Source: Pholiota molesta (Eukaryota > Basidiomycota > Agaricomycetes > Agaricales > Strophariaceae). From it: 21,761 bases of DNA. Shown one piece after another: positions 10,367 to 21,437 of the stretch (positions are counted from its first letter, which is position 1; every line of letters begins with the position of its first letter). The notes below the pieces were generated by a model. That model saw nothing but the letters and a program-made list of their open reading frames with translations, was not told where the DNA came from and ran no database searches. The stretch covers positions 1-21,761 of the forward strand of contig JACGCK010000470.1 in the NCBI GenBank assembly GCA_014925825.1. Direction: 5' to 3'. A program made the translations under genes and the position numbers.

Positions 10367-11011
10367 ATGGATTCTCCATGGGACGAAGACCCAGATAACA
10401 CAAGCCTTCAAGATGCGGAATGGTCGCGATTGTCGTCGGACTTTACGAACGTGCGCTGACCGCCACCGATCTTCCTATCTTCGAATGTCCATGAACACTC
10501 ACCCCCTCCCAAGGTCGGGTACCGCGAAGGCATCACCGCCGGCAAGGAGGCCGCCTCGCAAGAAGGCTTCGACGACGGGTTCGCCACCGTCGGCGTACCC
10601 ATCGGGCGCGAACTCGGCCTCCTCCGCGGCATCGCGACGGTCGTGCTGCACCACCTCAACGAAACGTCCACCGACGGAGCGCACAGGGACGCGGCGAGAG
10701 CGGAGGCGCACGAGATCGCGGCGCAGCTCGCCAGGGTGCGCTTCTCGGACATCGTGCCGCGGGACCTCGACGCGGAGGCGCATGCGCGGCAGCACGTGGG
10801 GGCGGACGGCACGCCGCCCGCCGTGCACGACGAGATCGCTGCGAAGCGCGACGTGGAGGGGATGGAGGATATGCTGGCGGATATGACGGCGGGGAACGGG
10901 AAAGCAAGAGGGGCGACTGTGCGGCCGACGATGGATGACGTCCGCGCGCTGGGAGTGCGGTTGAGCGCGCTCAGTCAACGCATAGGTTTAGGGATTGACG
11001 TCAGCAACTAG
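10367..11011 (+). CDS. YAE1: YAE1 family protein, Fe-S adaptor for ABCE1/Rli1
   Basis: Two exons, 10367-10450 and 10514-11011, join across a 63-nt GT..AG intron into 193 residues. Exon 1 encodes an acidic start, MDSPWDEDP, and the EWSRLSSDFTN segment typical just before the domain. Exon 2 opens with the repeating G-x3 pattern of the Yae1 N-terminal domain: GYRE, GITA, GKEA, then GFDD, GFAT and onward to LGLLRG, about residues 30-66. The rest is a helical, Ala/Arg/Asp-rich tail. In yeast, Yae1 with Lto1 recruits the ribosome-recycling ATPase ABCE1/Rli1 to the cytosolic iron-sulfur targeting complex. That role is known for the family, not shown here. Exon 2 is very GC-rich at third positions, whereas exon 1 is not. 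The gene follows glutathione reductase on the same strand and converges on the catalase gene. Confidence 0.92.
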
Positions 11012-11224
11012 TCGACATCAAGATATCGGATGTTCATTACGGGATGGGTGAATATTTTCTATAGGAGTTTTTCCGATAGATCTTTCTCACAATTTCTTCT
11101 GTGCGCTCAATTCAAGGTAGATTCGATCACTATATGCTACCCTACAGAATCCCTTGCGCCATTTCACAGCCCAGCTCAAGTCTTTCTGGCCCCGAGCAGC
11201 GTTAACAGCACCCCGGGCTATGCA

Positions 11225-11439
11225 ATCGAGCGTATAGCATACCAGCTCTTCTGCACTATACCTGAGGAGCGCGTATTCGGTATGCAGATATCGAACTGTG
11301 GAGCGACGAGTTTATACTGGGTTTTGCCGTCGCCGTGAAGATGGGTGGTACGTGTTGTACTTGTATTTTTTCTGACGTTGCCCAATCTTTCTTTCAACAG
11401 CAAATTGTTTTGGACAACACTGTTGCTATTCAGCCTAAG
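11225..11439 (+). pseudogene. Decayed duplicate of the glutathione reductase 3' end
   Basis: The first part reads YQLFCTIPEERVFG, matching [14 protein letters not shown] in the intact gene at 9502-9675. A one-base loss then shifts the frame, after which LWSDEFILGFAVAVKMG matches the [18 protein letters not shown] segment. The intron at the same place and phase is kept (11348-11400, GT..AG, 53 nt). It is followed by LDNTVAIQP, matching LDNTVAIHP, after a small deletion. The catalytic His codon of HPT has become CAG (Gln). In-frame stops and the lack of any upstream domain make it non-functional. Retention of the intron argues for a DNA-level duplication rather than a retrocopy. It sits between the YAE1 and catalase stops. 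Similarity may reach further left, to about 11150, but I cannot align it reliably. Confidence 0.85.
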
Positions 11440-11578
11440 ACGCAAACGATAACATATTTGTACAGGCGAAATTCTTTTTACTTCTACAAGGCTGCATTTA
11501 CACATCTACATTGACAATATTTGCGTCAGAACAGTCTTTAAATCAGGTCAGAACAGTTAATTCGTACCTCCACGATAA

Positions 11579-14250
11579 CTAGTATGCAATTTTGCTCGTC
11601 AAACCATCTGTCTCGCGCTTGAAACACCTATGCTGGCTGATTTCATAGGCAAATCTCGACATAAAGGTAGTAGCGTCAGGCTTGATATTGAGGGTAGTAT
11701 CTTCGAGAGCAGCCTTGGCGTCATACTTTCCAGTCGTCACGACACCATAGGAAGCCTCAACATCATGGTTCGCCGACTTAGCTAGCGTGACTTCCGGAAG
11801 GGAGAGCGCATATTCGACGACGGAAACAGCTACAATAGGTGGCAGGTAAGCATTGTTCTACCTGAGATAAGAATATATCTGACCTTCGCCGACAGCAGCG
11901 ATAGCCTTGCAATGACCAAAAGCTTCGCGAATCCAATGAATGGCACGTCCATTAGTCATCAAAGCCTTTCCATGCTCGCCGGAAGGTATGTACAAGGCGT
12001 CGTACAAGGTCGAACGTTGTCCTTCGAAATGGTGGTGAGCGACAACTCCTGCACCATCTCTGCCTTCAGCGGCTTCGGCGTGAATCTTGCCTCGACGGGA
12101 GCCAATAACGAATGCTTTCGCCTTCTCAGCAGCCAATATAGCTCGAACGGCTTCGACTTCGAACGCATTGAAGCCATCGTCGATCAAAATAGCGATACGA
12201 CGAGTAGCAATAGTCGGTATCTTGGGGAGGTAGAAGGTCTGAGAAAGAGTCGGGTCCTTTTTACCGTGATTTTGTCGCGCTGGCTGGTCTGGAATAACGC
12301 CGTTCACGCTTATGGCAACAGCTTTCGCAAGATCGTGATCGATGTTGTTGAGGAGTTGGGTATAGCTTTTATAGACTCGGTGGTCGTCGCAATGACTGAG
12401 TTCGAAGGATAGAGCGGAAATCAAGTGATTCCTTTCAACGTCGGTCAGCGAATTGAAGAAGAGCTGAGCTTGATTGAAATGCTCTTGGAATTTTGGTGTT
12501 CTAATTCGTTCTTTGATCCCCTCGACTTTTGCCTTGAACCTTATCCAAAATTCGGTGTGAACTGATTCGGACGCGTCGTAAGAACGGTAACACTCACTCC
12601 GCTAGACCTCCTTCCGCCTCAGATGCCGGGCGATTGTCAGATTCTCGGTTAGGCCAATAATTGATGTTGCCCTTCGTAATTGTGTGTCGCATGGCGCCAT
12701 CGCGGTGGTTGTTCATGACGGGACAGACAGGACGATTAATAGGTATCTAGATGGAAGAATGAATAAATATTGGTTATGTAGGAGAAACAAACTTGAAATA
12801 CTTCTTGCCAATTGACACCCAGACGCGAAAGTTGGGTGTCAAAGTAAGAGAAGTTCCGGCCTTGCAGCAATGGATCGTCGCTAAAGCCAATTCCGGGCAC
12901 AATATGACTGGTGCAGAACGCAACCTGTTCGACTTCGGTAAAAAATTCATCGACAGTTTTATTGAGCTCAAATTCGCCGATGGGTTGAATGGGAACCAAG
13001 TCTGATGGCCAAATTTTCGTGGCGTCAAGTATATCGAAGTCAAAACTGTGTTCATCTTTTTCTTCAATAACTTGTATAGCGAAAGTCCACTTGGGAAACA
13101 CGCCAGATTCGATAGCTTCTTCGAGGTCCTTGCGATGGAAATCTAGATATGGATGAGAAAACGAATAAAACCGGTATGATTGCGAACGCACCGGGGTCTT
13201 GACCCGCAATCTTGAGGGCCTCGTCCCATACCAGACTGCATACTCCGAGGTGAGGGATCATGTGGAACTTCACGAAAACGCGCTTGTTTTCGGCATTGAT
13301 AAGAGTATACGTGTTGACACCGAATCCTTGCACCATTCTGAAAGAGCGCGGAATTCCTATGTGCGGACGAGAAATGAGGCAGATCTCAGTAGGTATAGTA
13401 CCACTAATGCATACCTCTGTCCGACATAGTCCACATCACCATATGACTCGCTGCAAGTCAGAATATGTCAAAAAATAACGTATATGCTATGAATATAACC
13501 ATACATTCGGGTTGAAGTCCCGCAAAGTCCCAAAAGTTGTTGTGCGCACTCTGTGCTTGCGGGATTTCGTTATGAGGCTCGGGCTTAGTCGCATGGATGA
13601 CATCGGGGAACTTGATAGCATCCTGTACGAAGAAAACGGGAATGTCATTGCCGACAAGGTCCCAGTTACCCTCGTCGGTGTAGAATTTCATAGCGAATCC
13701 GCGAACATCGCGAACAGTATCCTAGAATATCAATTGTCAAGTACATTGTAAAAAGAAAAGTGGATATATGCTACATACCGCGCTGCCTCGAGATCCTGCG
13801 ACAGTGCTGAAACGTATGAAGATGGGCGTAGTGCGAGAGGGATCGGTAAGGACAGGGGCCTTGGTCCACTTGGAAGCGCGGTCATCGAAAACTCGGAAAT
13901 GGCCATGGGCGCCGGTTCCACGAGCATGGACAACGCGCTCAGGGATGCGCTCATGGTCAAAGCGCATGATCTTTTCCCTGCCAACCTGGTCTTCAAGGAG
14001 CCCAGGCCCGATGTTGTCTTGGCTGCTGGCTCTCAACCTATATGCGCGCAGGTGAGTGAAGCCATCGCAGGTTATGATTGGGAGAAGAGACGTACCAGTT
14101 ATCGGTGTCGGTGATTTTGACACCAGCATCGGTAGTCAAGCGTGAGTCATGGGAGGGAGTAACGACATTGTTCTGTAATTTCGAGACTTTTTTGGTCTCT
14201 TCAACGCTGGCGAGCGCGTGTTTGAAGGCACTGGTTATAGAAGCCATCAT
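11579..14250 (-). CDS. Large-subunit (clade 2) catalase with C-terminal DJ-1/PfpI-like domain
   Basis: It dismutates hydrogen peroxide with a haem group. Nine exons, in coding order 14250-14096, 14037-13779, 13721-13505, 13450-13415, 13356-13192, 13142-12802, 12746-12598, 12539-11884 and 11829-11579, give 742 residues, the size of large-subunit catalases. All eight introns (49-58 nt) are GT..AG. The catalytic His is His89 in RVVHARG, the distal Asn is Asn163 in LVGNDIP, and the haem-ligand Tyr is Tyr377 in [10 protein letters not shown]. The [18 protein letters not shown] linker leads to a flavodoxin-like DJ-1 type domain from about residue 560, with [11 protein letters not shown] and later [10 protein letters not shown]. 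The N-terminus ([13 protein letters not shown]) is not a clear signal peptide and the C-terminus (SKIAY) is not a peroxisomal signal, so a cytosolic location is likely. The start is the first of two adjacent ATGs, 14250 or 14247. A TATA box lies 48 nt upstream. Confidence 0.97.
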
Positions 14251-14638
14251 GGGAGGAAGAAAGAAAGAATGGGGTGTGTCTCAGATACATCCCGCATTTT
14301 ATAGTTGATTCTCTGCGTAGAAGAGGGTCTGGAAGATTCGTCAGCTGTGACGTTAGTCTTCCAAGTTCATGATCGTCGTCTGTTGGGCGTAGGCGCTGAG
14401 ATCGTCATATATGCGGTCAGGTGACTTCTCTTTTTGGAGCTGGCGCGTCGCGCGACAAGCAACCCGGCTGCCAGACGTTGGCTTGATGTCGAGGCAGCTT
14501 TAGATCCTGAGCCCGAGACATTGCCGCGACTCGTCCCACTATAATCTGATGTTATTTGCAACACAAAATAGATTTCATACCGAAATTCTATGTACATCCA
14601 ATAAGTACAATGGTCCATGATCTCTGCTCGCCCTATAA
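14251..14638. other. Intergenic region: catalase promoter and GH16 3' end
   Basis: Both flanking genes run on the minus strand, so this stretch of about 390 nt contains the glucanase 3' UTR on the right and the catalase promoter on the left. Apart from the TATA box and the TGACGTTA element I see nothing distinct. Confidence 0.5.
14298..14303 (-). promoter_or_regulatory. TATA box of the catalase gene
   Basis: TATAAA reads on the minus strand and ends 48 nt before the catalase ATG at 14250, with a C/T-rich leader directly before the start. A cyclic-AMP-response-like TGACGTTA sits about 50 nt further upstream at 14348-14355 on the plus strand. The TATA call rests on position and sequence; the second element is only suggestive. 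Confidence 0.55.
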
Positions 14639-16524
14639 TCACCAAACAAGGCCCATAACAATAATTGCGGCCATCGGCAAGATCGTTTGCATTAGAGGCA
14701 CTGAGTCCGCATGCAGCGCCGGTCGCGCGCTGCTCGCTTGCAATGCCGAGGCATTTCCTGCAATGAGTTGCTTGCGATATACTTGGAGCGAGTTTATACT
14801 CCAAGTCGCATTCTGTCATGTCATGCACAATCGTCAACAACGTAAGGACAAATCTTTAATGTCTTTACGCACCACAAAATTTGTTGGATCCATCAATCTC
14901 TCAGCACAAGTACCAGGACATCCGGATGTCGCATAAGAATTTCCTGCCCAATCACCTGTCCATTTCGGTTATTTTTTAATCCATAACACCTTCAGAGATA
15001 AAATACAAACCACAGAATGTAATATCTAAGGAGTAGATCTTTAGGTTATATCCTAATGATTTAGAATTGGCGAAACTCACCAAAAACTATTTGATGATTC
15101 GAGAAGAATGTGCCAATATCGCATTGCGTACTCTTAAGCATCGCAGATGGAGGACCCCACAGCGAGGGATTGGGCGTGCCCTGCGTAACATCCGTAGGGA
15201 TGGCAGCTCGGAAGAAAGACCCTATCGGCAGTGCGTAATAAGAGACGAATCTAAACACAAGTACAGAAATTTCGACTCACAAACTGAGATATCATTTTCA
15301 TCCCATTTCATCGCGAGAATTCCTCCACCTTGGGCTTCAAAGAAAGGTCCGTATGACGCTTGACTCCATTCCGTAACGTCGCAACCGGTATTGCTGTTGA
15401 GAGTGGCATCGCAATTGGTGTTGTTCGCACCGTTCGTTTGCTATCGCCATGTCAGTATCATTTACGCATGCAGCAAAAGAGAAATCATACGCCTATTAAG
15501 CCAGTGAATGTGGAGTTGGGATCCAGACGACATCCTTATTCGATAAAAGAGAAGGTCAGGCAGTATTCGATGATTTGAATCGAATAACAATAATACCTGG
15601 ATTAGTATGCCATGTAACTTGGTTATGTTCATTGTCATGTACGCCTTCTAGGATGTCGATTTCACCATTCTGTTTCAAGAGAATTAGATAAAAAGGACGA
15701 GGAAAGATAAAAACAACCAACCGCTGGCCAATTGCCTCCAACAGTCCAAAATGCCGGCCAGATAGCTAGGAGAAAAAAGTCTCTTGAGAACAATTGACAG
15801 AGCTAAGAGCAATTTCATTTACCACATCCCCATGGCGCTCTGTTCAAGTCCAATATGAAAAGCCCTGTGTTGTATGTTGCATTGCTGGCGATACGGACGC
15901 TAGAAGGTCACACGACTAAGCATGGCCACGAATACGGTTTCCAATTATATATGAACAAGTACCTTTCACGGTTCTGGCCCATGGGCAGAGTCGTCTGATC
16001 ATCTGCCTTCATGAAGACCTTCCCATTCTGAACAGATATATAGCCTTGCTCTATTGCTCGACTCTGGTTGACATAGCTAAGGTAGGTTAGAATCGTTAAG
16101 CTAACGAAGAGATTGACACAATGGGACTCACTCTACCATTCCGCTATAGTTCGTTTAACCATATATTAGTAATCGAATATCCATTATACAAGAGCGTTTT
16201 GACTGACTTTGTTGGATCTGAGCCTTGAAAGAACGTCCAGCGGCTAGTAGTGTCGAAGATCGGTAAACGCGCAACCAAAGTAGAACAACAACACACTCAC
16301 TCAAAGAAGTTCTCTCCAGAGTATTCATCGAAAGGAAGCCATAGGAAAGCAGATCCATTGGGATTGAAATTGATCCCAGTGCTATCCAGACCGGTACTGC
16401 GTTTCGATGCCCAAGGCAGATGAAGAGTCGAGGCTAATGCGCCACGCAGGCGGAAATCAGGCAATGCCGTACAGTGAGGGAGGAGGTTGATGGCAAGAAG
16501 CCCAAGGGAAAGGGTCGTGTACAT
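14639..16524 (-). CDS. Secreted GH16 family endo-beta-1,3(4)-glucanase-like enzyme
   Basis: Thirteen exons in coding order, 16524-16301, 16243-16208, 16143-16132, 16076-15963, 15899-15823, 15765-15722, 15669-15597, 15534-15491, 15440-15281, 15221-15081, 15025-15011, 14955-14873 and 14812-14639, give 398 residues. The N-terminal MYTTLSLGLLAINLLPHCTA is a signal peptide. The catalytic motif GEIDILEG has the nucleophile Glu172, Asp174 and acid/base Glu177. Around it are GCAIWPAFWTVG, QTNGANNTNCD, VTEWSQASYGPFF and SGCPGTCAERL, all typical of the basidiomycete laminarinase-like GH16 group that acts on cell-wall beta-glucans. Two exons are tiny: 12 nt (encoding NGMVD with its neighbours) and 15 nt (encoding DITFCG with its neighbours); the family consensus demands both. 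The C-terminus ends in a hydrophobic run, ILPMAAIIVMGLVW, which could be a GPI-attachment signal or membrane anchor. Exact substrate preference cannot be told from sequence. Confidence 0.94.
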
Positions 16525-17182
16525 GCTGGGAGTGTGAGTTTGTTGCAGCGTTTAGATTACAGTCCCGAAGTCGTGAATATAGCAGGGAAGTATAGTAGGA
16601 TCGTGCGGAAGATCGTTGGAGTAAGCTTGAAGGTCGTAAAGGTGTCGCTTTTCTCGTTTTGGTTGAAAGTTCGTAAAGAAGAAGGTCGTGAATCGAGCAA
16701 AGATATAACGGGGAAGAAGGGCTTAGATACTGAAGGATGATAATTAGACAGCAGCTCCTGGTGGTTCGGTTTTATTCTGCATGCTCCGACGGAGCGTTTG
16801 CGTCGTGGTCGGTGCTAAAAACACACCCCAATGTTGCTGCGCTCGGGCCGAGTCGTTTCAGATGTGCCATCGCCGTTTTGCCAGCCATTCGTGGCAAACA
16901 ACCTCTCACGATTCCATTGTGAGTTCCATTTTTAGCTCCCGAAGGCTATGTATATCCTTGATGGTGGTGTGCGTCTGGTGTGCGTGCAATGGGCGTGAGT
17001 GTTTAAAACACTCAAGATGAGTTCATGATGCAAGTTTGGTATACAGAAAATCCATCCTCGAGTCAGATCCGAGTTAATCACAGCTAAGAGGTCAACGAGT
17101 TGTGGCCGAAGGCAAGGACCTATATTTTATATATGTATTGAAACTGTGCCCTTGCGTATATTCGTCCTCGTTTTCTTCCGGG

Positions 17183-17223
17183 ACTAGTGGATCCTGCTAT
17201 AAATACTAGTTCATACTAGTATG
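17183..17223. repeat. Three ACTAGT sites including a 12-bp palindrome
   Basis: ACTAGT occurs at 17183-17188, 17205-17210 and 17215-17220. The last is the centre of the perfect palindrome CATACTAGTATG (17212-17223). The cluster lies in the shared upstream region of GH16 and HAT1 and could be a binding site for a dimeric regulator. Confidence 0.6.
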
Positions 17224-17669
17224 TGAGAGGGAAATGTTGGGCAAATGAATTTGAACTCGTCATCACACTGCATTACGCAGCTCCCAAATGTTGCGAAGCA
17301 CAGAGGTCGAAGAGGACTTCAGTTCTGTAAATGACTCACGATTTGAAAGCTTTATTAAGAAATGAAGAAACCAAGTGTTCAAGCTACTCCGAGTGATATA
17401 TTTGTCATTGAAGGGGTGGCGCATGTCACCGGATATTGAAATTTCGAACTTCCGGTGCAGGAGGGATAGTGTGCCACGGACTCACGCTTCCCAAGGGACA
17501 CATAAAATTGAGCGCAATAGGTAGGGTAAATTGAGGCCTAATCCAATCATTTGAAACTCCTCTTGGGCTCTAGCCTCTGGAGTCTGGGGGAGTCGTCATC
17601 TCAGTTTCATGAGGCAAGATTATAGGAATCAAAACATAGCCTAGTGTCGGTCAATCGATACCAACGAGC

Positions 17670-18101
17670 TTATCGTCCTATAGCTCGAAGCGAGAGAACT
17701 TTTGATTCTTCCCAGAAGCAAATCAGTAATGAGATTGTTTGAATAGTGATTAACAACAAATTTGACGGAGGGTGTCCAATGTAGAGTGGTGGCCAAGTCG
17801 TCGCCGATTTGGCTGATTGACCGGCCATGATTCGCATAATCGCTTTAAACCAGCTAAAGGAATCGAACTGTGTATTGAAGTCTTCGAATTTAGTGACAGA
17901 GCGTCGATTAGATGGGCATAAATGTCTGGCAAACGCTGGAAGACCAATGGCATGTTGAGGGAGAAAAGGTGGAAGGGAACTGATTTGTTTGGAACGGAAG
18001 AGGACTAGCAGCGCTGCCAAACAACGCGTCAATAATGCGAGACTTCTGTCACTCCAGGTCACTCCTTGACCCCTTCTTGCCTGCACCTCAACCGAATCCA
18101 T
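17670..18101 (-). CDS. Doubtful ORF or gene relic, 143 codons
   Basis: An ATG-started frame of 143 codons ends just short of the HAT1 start on the other strand. I recognise no family. Different parts of the same stretch look protein-like in different frames: in this frame FEDFNTQFDSFSWFKAIMRI, in the next one LPDIYAHLIDALS starting at ATG 17953, and further on DDLATTLHWTPSVKFV in the third. That pattern fits a decayed gene better than a working one, but chance is also possible in a sequence this short. No splice model restores a known domain. Confidence 0.2.
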   Translation of the reverse strand: MDSVEVQARRGQGVTWSDRSLALLTRCLAALLVLFRSKQISSLPPFLPQHAIGLPAFARHLCPSNRRSVTKFEDFNTQFDSFSWFKAIMRIMAGQSAKSATTWPPLYIGHPPSNLLLITIQTISLLICFWEESKVLSLRAIGR

Positions 18102-18134
18102 TCCTCAATTTACCCAGCTGAGCCCTCCTACAAA

Positions 18135-20034
<1,900 letters not shown>

Positions 20035-20152
20035 TGGACAGACGTAGATAACCTTGATACGACGTATGTTCCATAATTTATATTTCCAAAACCTTAATCG
20101 TTCCAGAGAAGCCCATTCATAAAACCCAAAAGAAAGAAAGGAAACACTCCAC

Positions 20153-21007
20153 TCAAAGCTCTCCAATGACTCCTGCTTCCGCATCTGCTTCCCCTTCACC
20201 GGACCCTCCCCCGTCCCCCTGTACTTCTTCGTACGGCACATATTGAGCATCAGCATAACCGTCTCTTTCTCTCCTTTTCTTCTCCATTATATAAATGTGA
20301 GGACGACCAAGTCGATATCGATTGAGCAAGGCTGTATTCGAAGCATCTGCTTGGTCTCGCCTGCGAACACGCCTTCGTTGACGATAGACGAGCTTGAAGA
20401 TGCGATTTCAGTGTGGGTATCGCAACGAATGAGCTGTGAAGATGAGAATTTTGGGACTTCAAAGAGCTGCGTGAAACTTACTTTGCACCCGATTCCCTTC
20501 ATTATCTTCCATCGGTATTCAAGAGCGTCGTCGCCCACAAAATATCGCATGCTGTGATGTGCAGTAAGCTCTTTGCACTCAACACAGTTCTTCCACAACC
20601 AGTGAAGGACGTCACATACGGACTGAATCTGTGGCGTTTGTACAGGTAACGAGGCGCCTTGATTCCAATCCCTATGGTTCCAATATACTGTCCAGCACCG
20701 CTTAAGAGGGACTCCGTATGATAGTGGGCGTATGGCGATGCTTCCACTCGATCTCGGCGACGATGCCATCCTCCGGCACCGCTGCAGGTCGCAAAATATT
20801 GGTTACTTTCGGACCAGGCGCAGCAGACCTCGTCGTGACGACCTGATAGTGCGTGACTCCATTTGCCGAAAAGAATATTGTGTTTTCTGGGTTGGTAGAG
20901 CTGAGGAATAGATCCATTCGCCTTCTTTTTGGCGAACGATCAATCTGCAGAATAGGCCCTAAGATGCGAGCGCGAAAGGTATATGTAGTAGAGGGGGGCC
21001 AAGACAT
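20153..21007 (-). CDS. DUF6593 domain protein with two frame breaks
   Basis: This is a basidiomycete-type domain of unknown function. Coding order: 21007-20620, 20551-20482, then 20433 onward, with GT..AG introns 20552-20619 (68 nt) and 20434-20481 (48 nt). The domain begins at MDLFLSSTNPENTIFF (ATG 20917), while the first ATG, at 21007, adds 30 residues and has the better start context. Hallmarks follow in order: EIEWKH, RYFVGDDALEYRWK, QMLRIQPCSIDIDLVVLTFI and MEKKRRERDG. Two breaks interrupt it. Near 20706-20712 the frame must slip as if one base were missing, or a 41-nt intron with a poor GTCCCT donor is used. Near 20287-20293 the frame meets TAA, yet the conserved tail continues in another frame to TGA at 20155-20153. 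Either the gene is newly inactivated or the assembly lacks two bases. If the TAA is real, the protein ends at 20287. Confidence 0.72.
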
Positions 21008-21437
21008 TTCAGAACAGATAATAAGTGCCAGTAATGTTAGGACCGTAAGAGAGTAGGACTAAGTCTTATTTTAAATCAACAGCCCGTAGAGTAGCTTCTA
21101 GATAGGCCCCAGGTACACCAGTTGTAGCCCAGTCGACTAGACGTTTCGGAGACTGAAAGCTCCTATTAATTGAGCTGCCAGTACATTTGTAGTCCCTCAT
21201 TTCCGGGATAGAATATAAAGCAGCCTGGCTAGTCGAAGAGCACGCGTTTACGCCTCCTGATAGAGCGAACGAAAAGAAAGCAATGGTCGGAGGGCAAGTG
21301 GTGAGTCAAATTACGAGCTGAACCTCCCCTTGCAGCACTGTTGATGGTTTTGCACAACAAAGCCAAATACTTATATCCCGCATCTGCATTGGCGCTGCCC
21401 CGCTGCACTTCGTTTTATTCATAAACTCCAAGCTGAA
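21008..21437. other. Divergent intergenic region between the DUF6593 and U2B'' genes
   Basis: About 430 nt separate two divergent starts. A TATAAA at 21214-21219 is the clearest rightward promoter element. An ATG at 21283 opens a 12-codon frame ending at 21321, which would be an upstream ORF if transcription begins just after the TATA box. No other gene is seen. Confidence 0.5.
21214..21219 (+). promoter_or_regulatory. Possible TATA box for the U2B''/U1A-type gene
   Basis: TATAAA lies 224 nt before the coding ATG at 21438 and 64 nt before the upstream ATG at 21283. The distance fits a transcript carrying a short upstream ORF, but no transcription start is visible in DNA. Confidence 0.35.

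Larger units (their letters stand above)
16525..18134. other. Long intergenic region between divergent GH16 and HAT1 genes
   Basis: About 1.6 kb separates the starts of two divergent genes, so both promoters lie here. It holds a cluster of three ACTAGT sites near 17183-17220, an AT-rich patch near 17125-17140, and a doubtful minus-strand ORF at 17670-18101. I recognise no transposon ends or RNA gene. Confidence 0.5.

Noticed and set aside
11912..12412. 166-codon plus-strand frame
   Set aside because: Antisense shadow of catalase exon 8, whose sense strand encodes a clear DJ-1-like domain.
20434..20481. A 15-nt GTAAGT..CAG intron starting at the donor complementary to position 20481
   Set aside because: Fifteen nucleotides is too short to splice. 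The 48-nt intron from the same donor to the next CAG keeps the frame and joins conserved DUF6593 segments.
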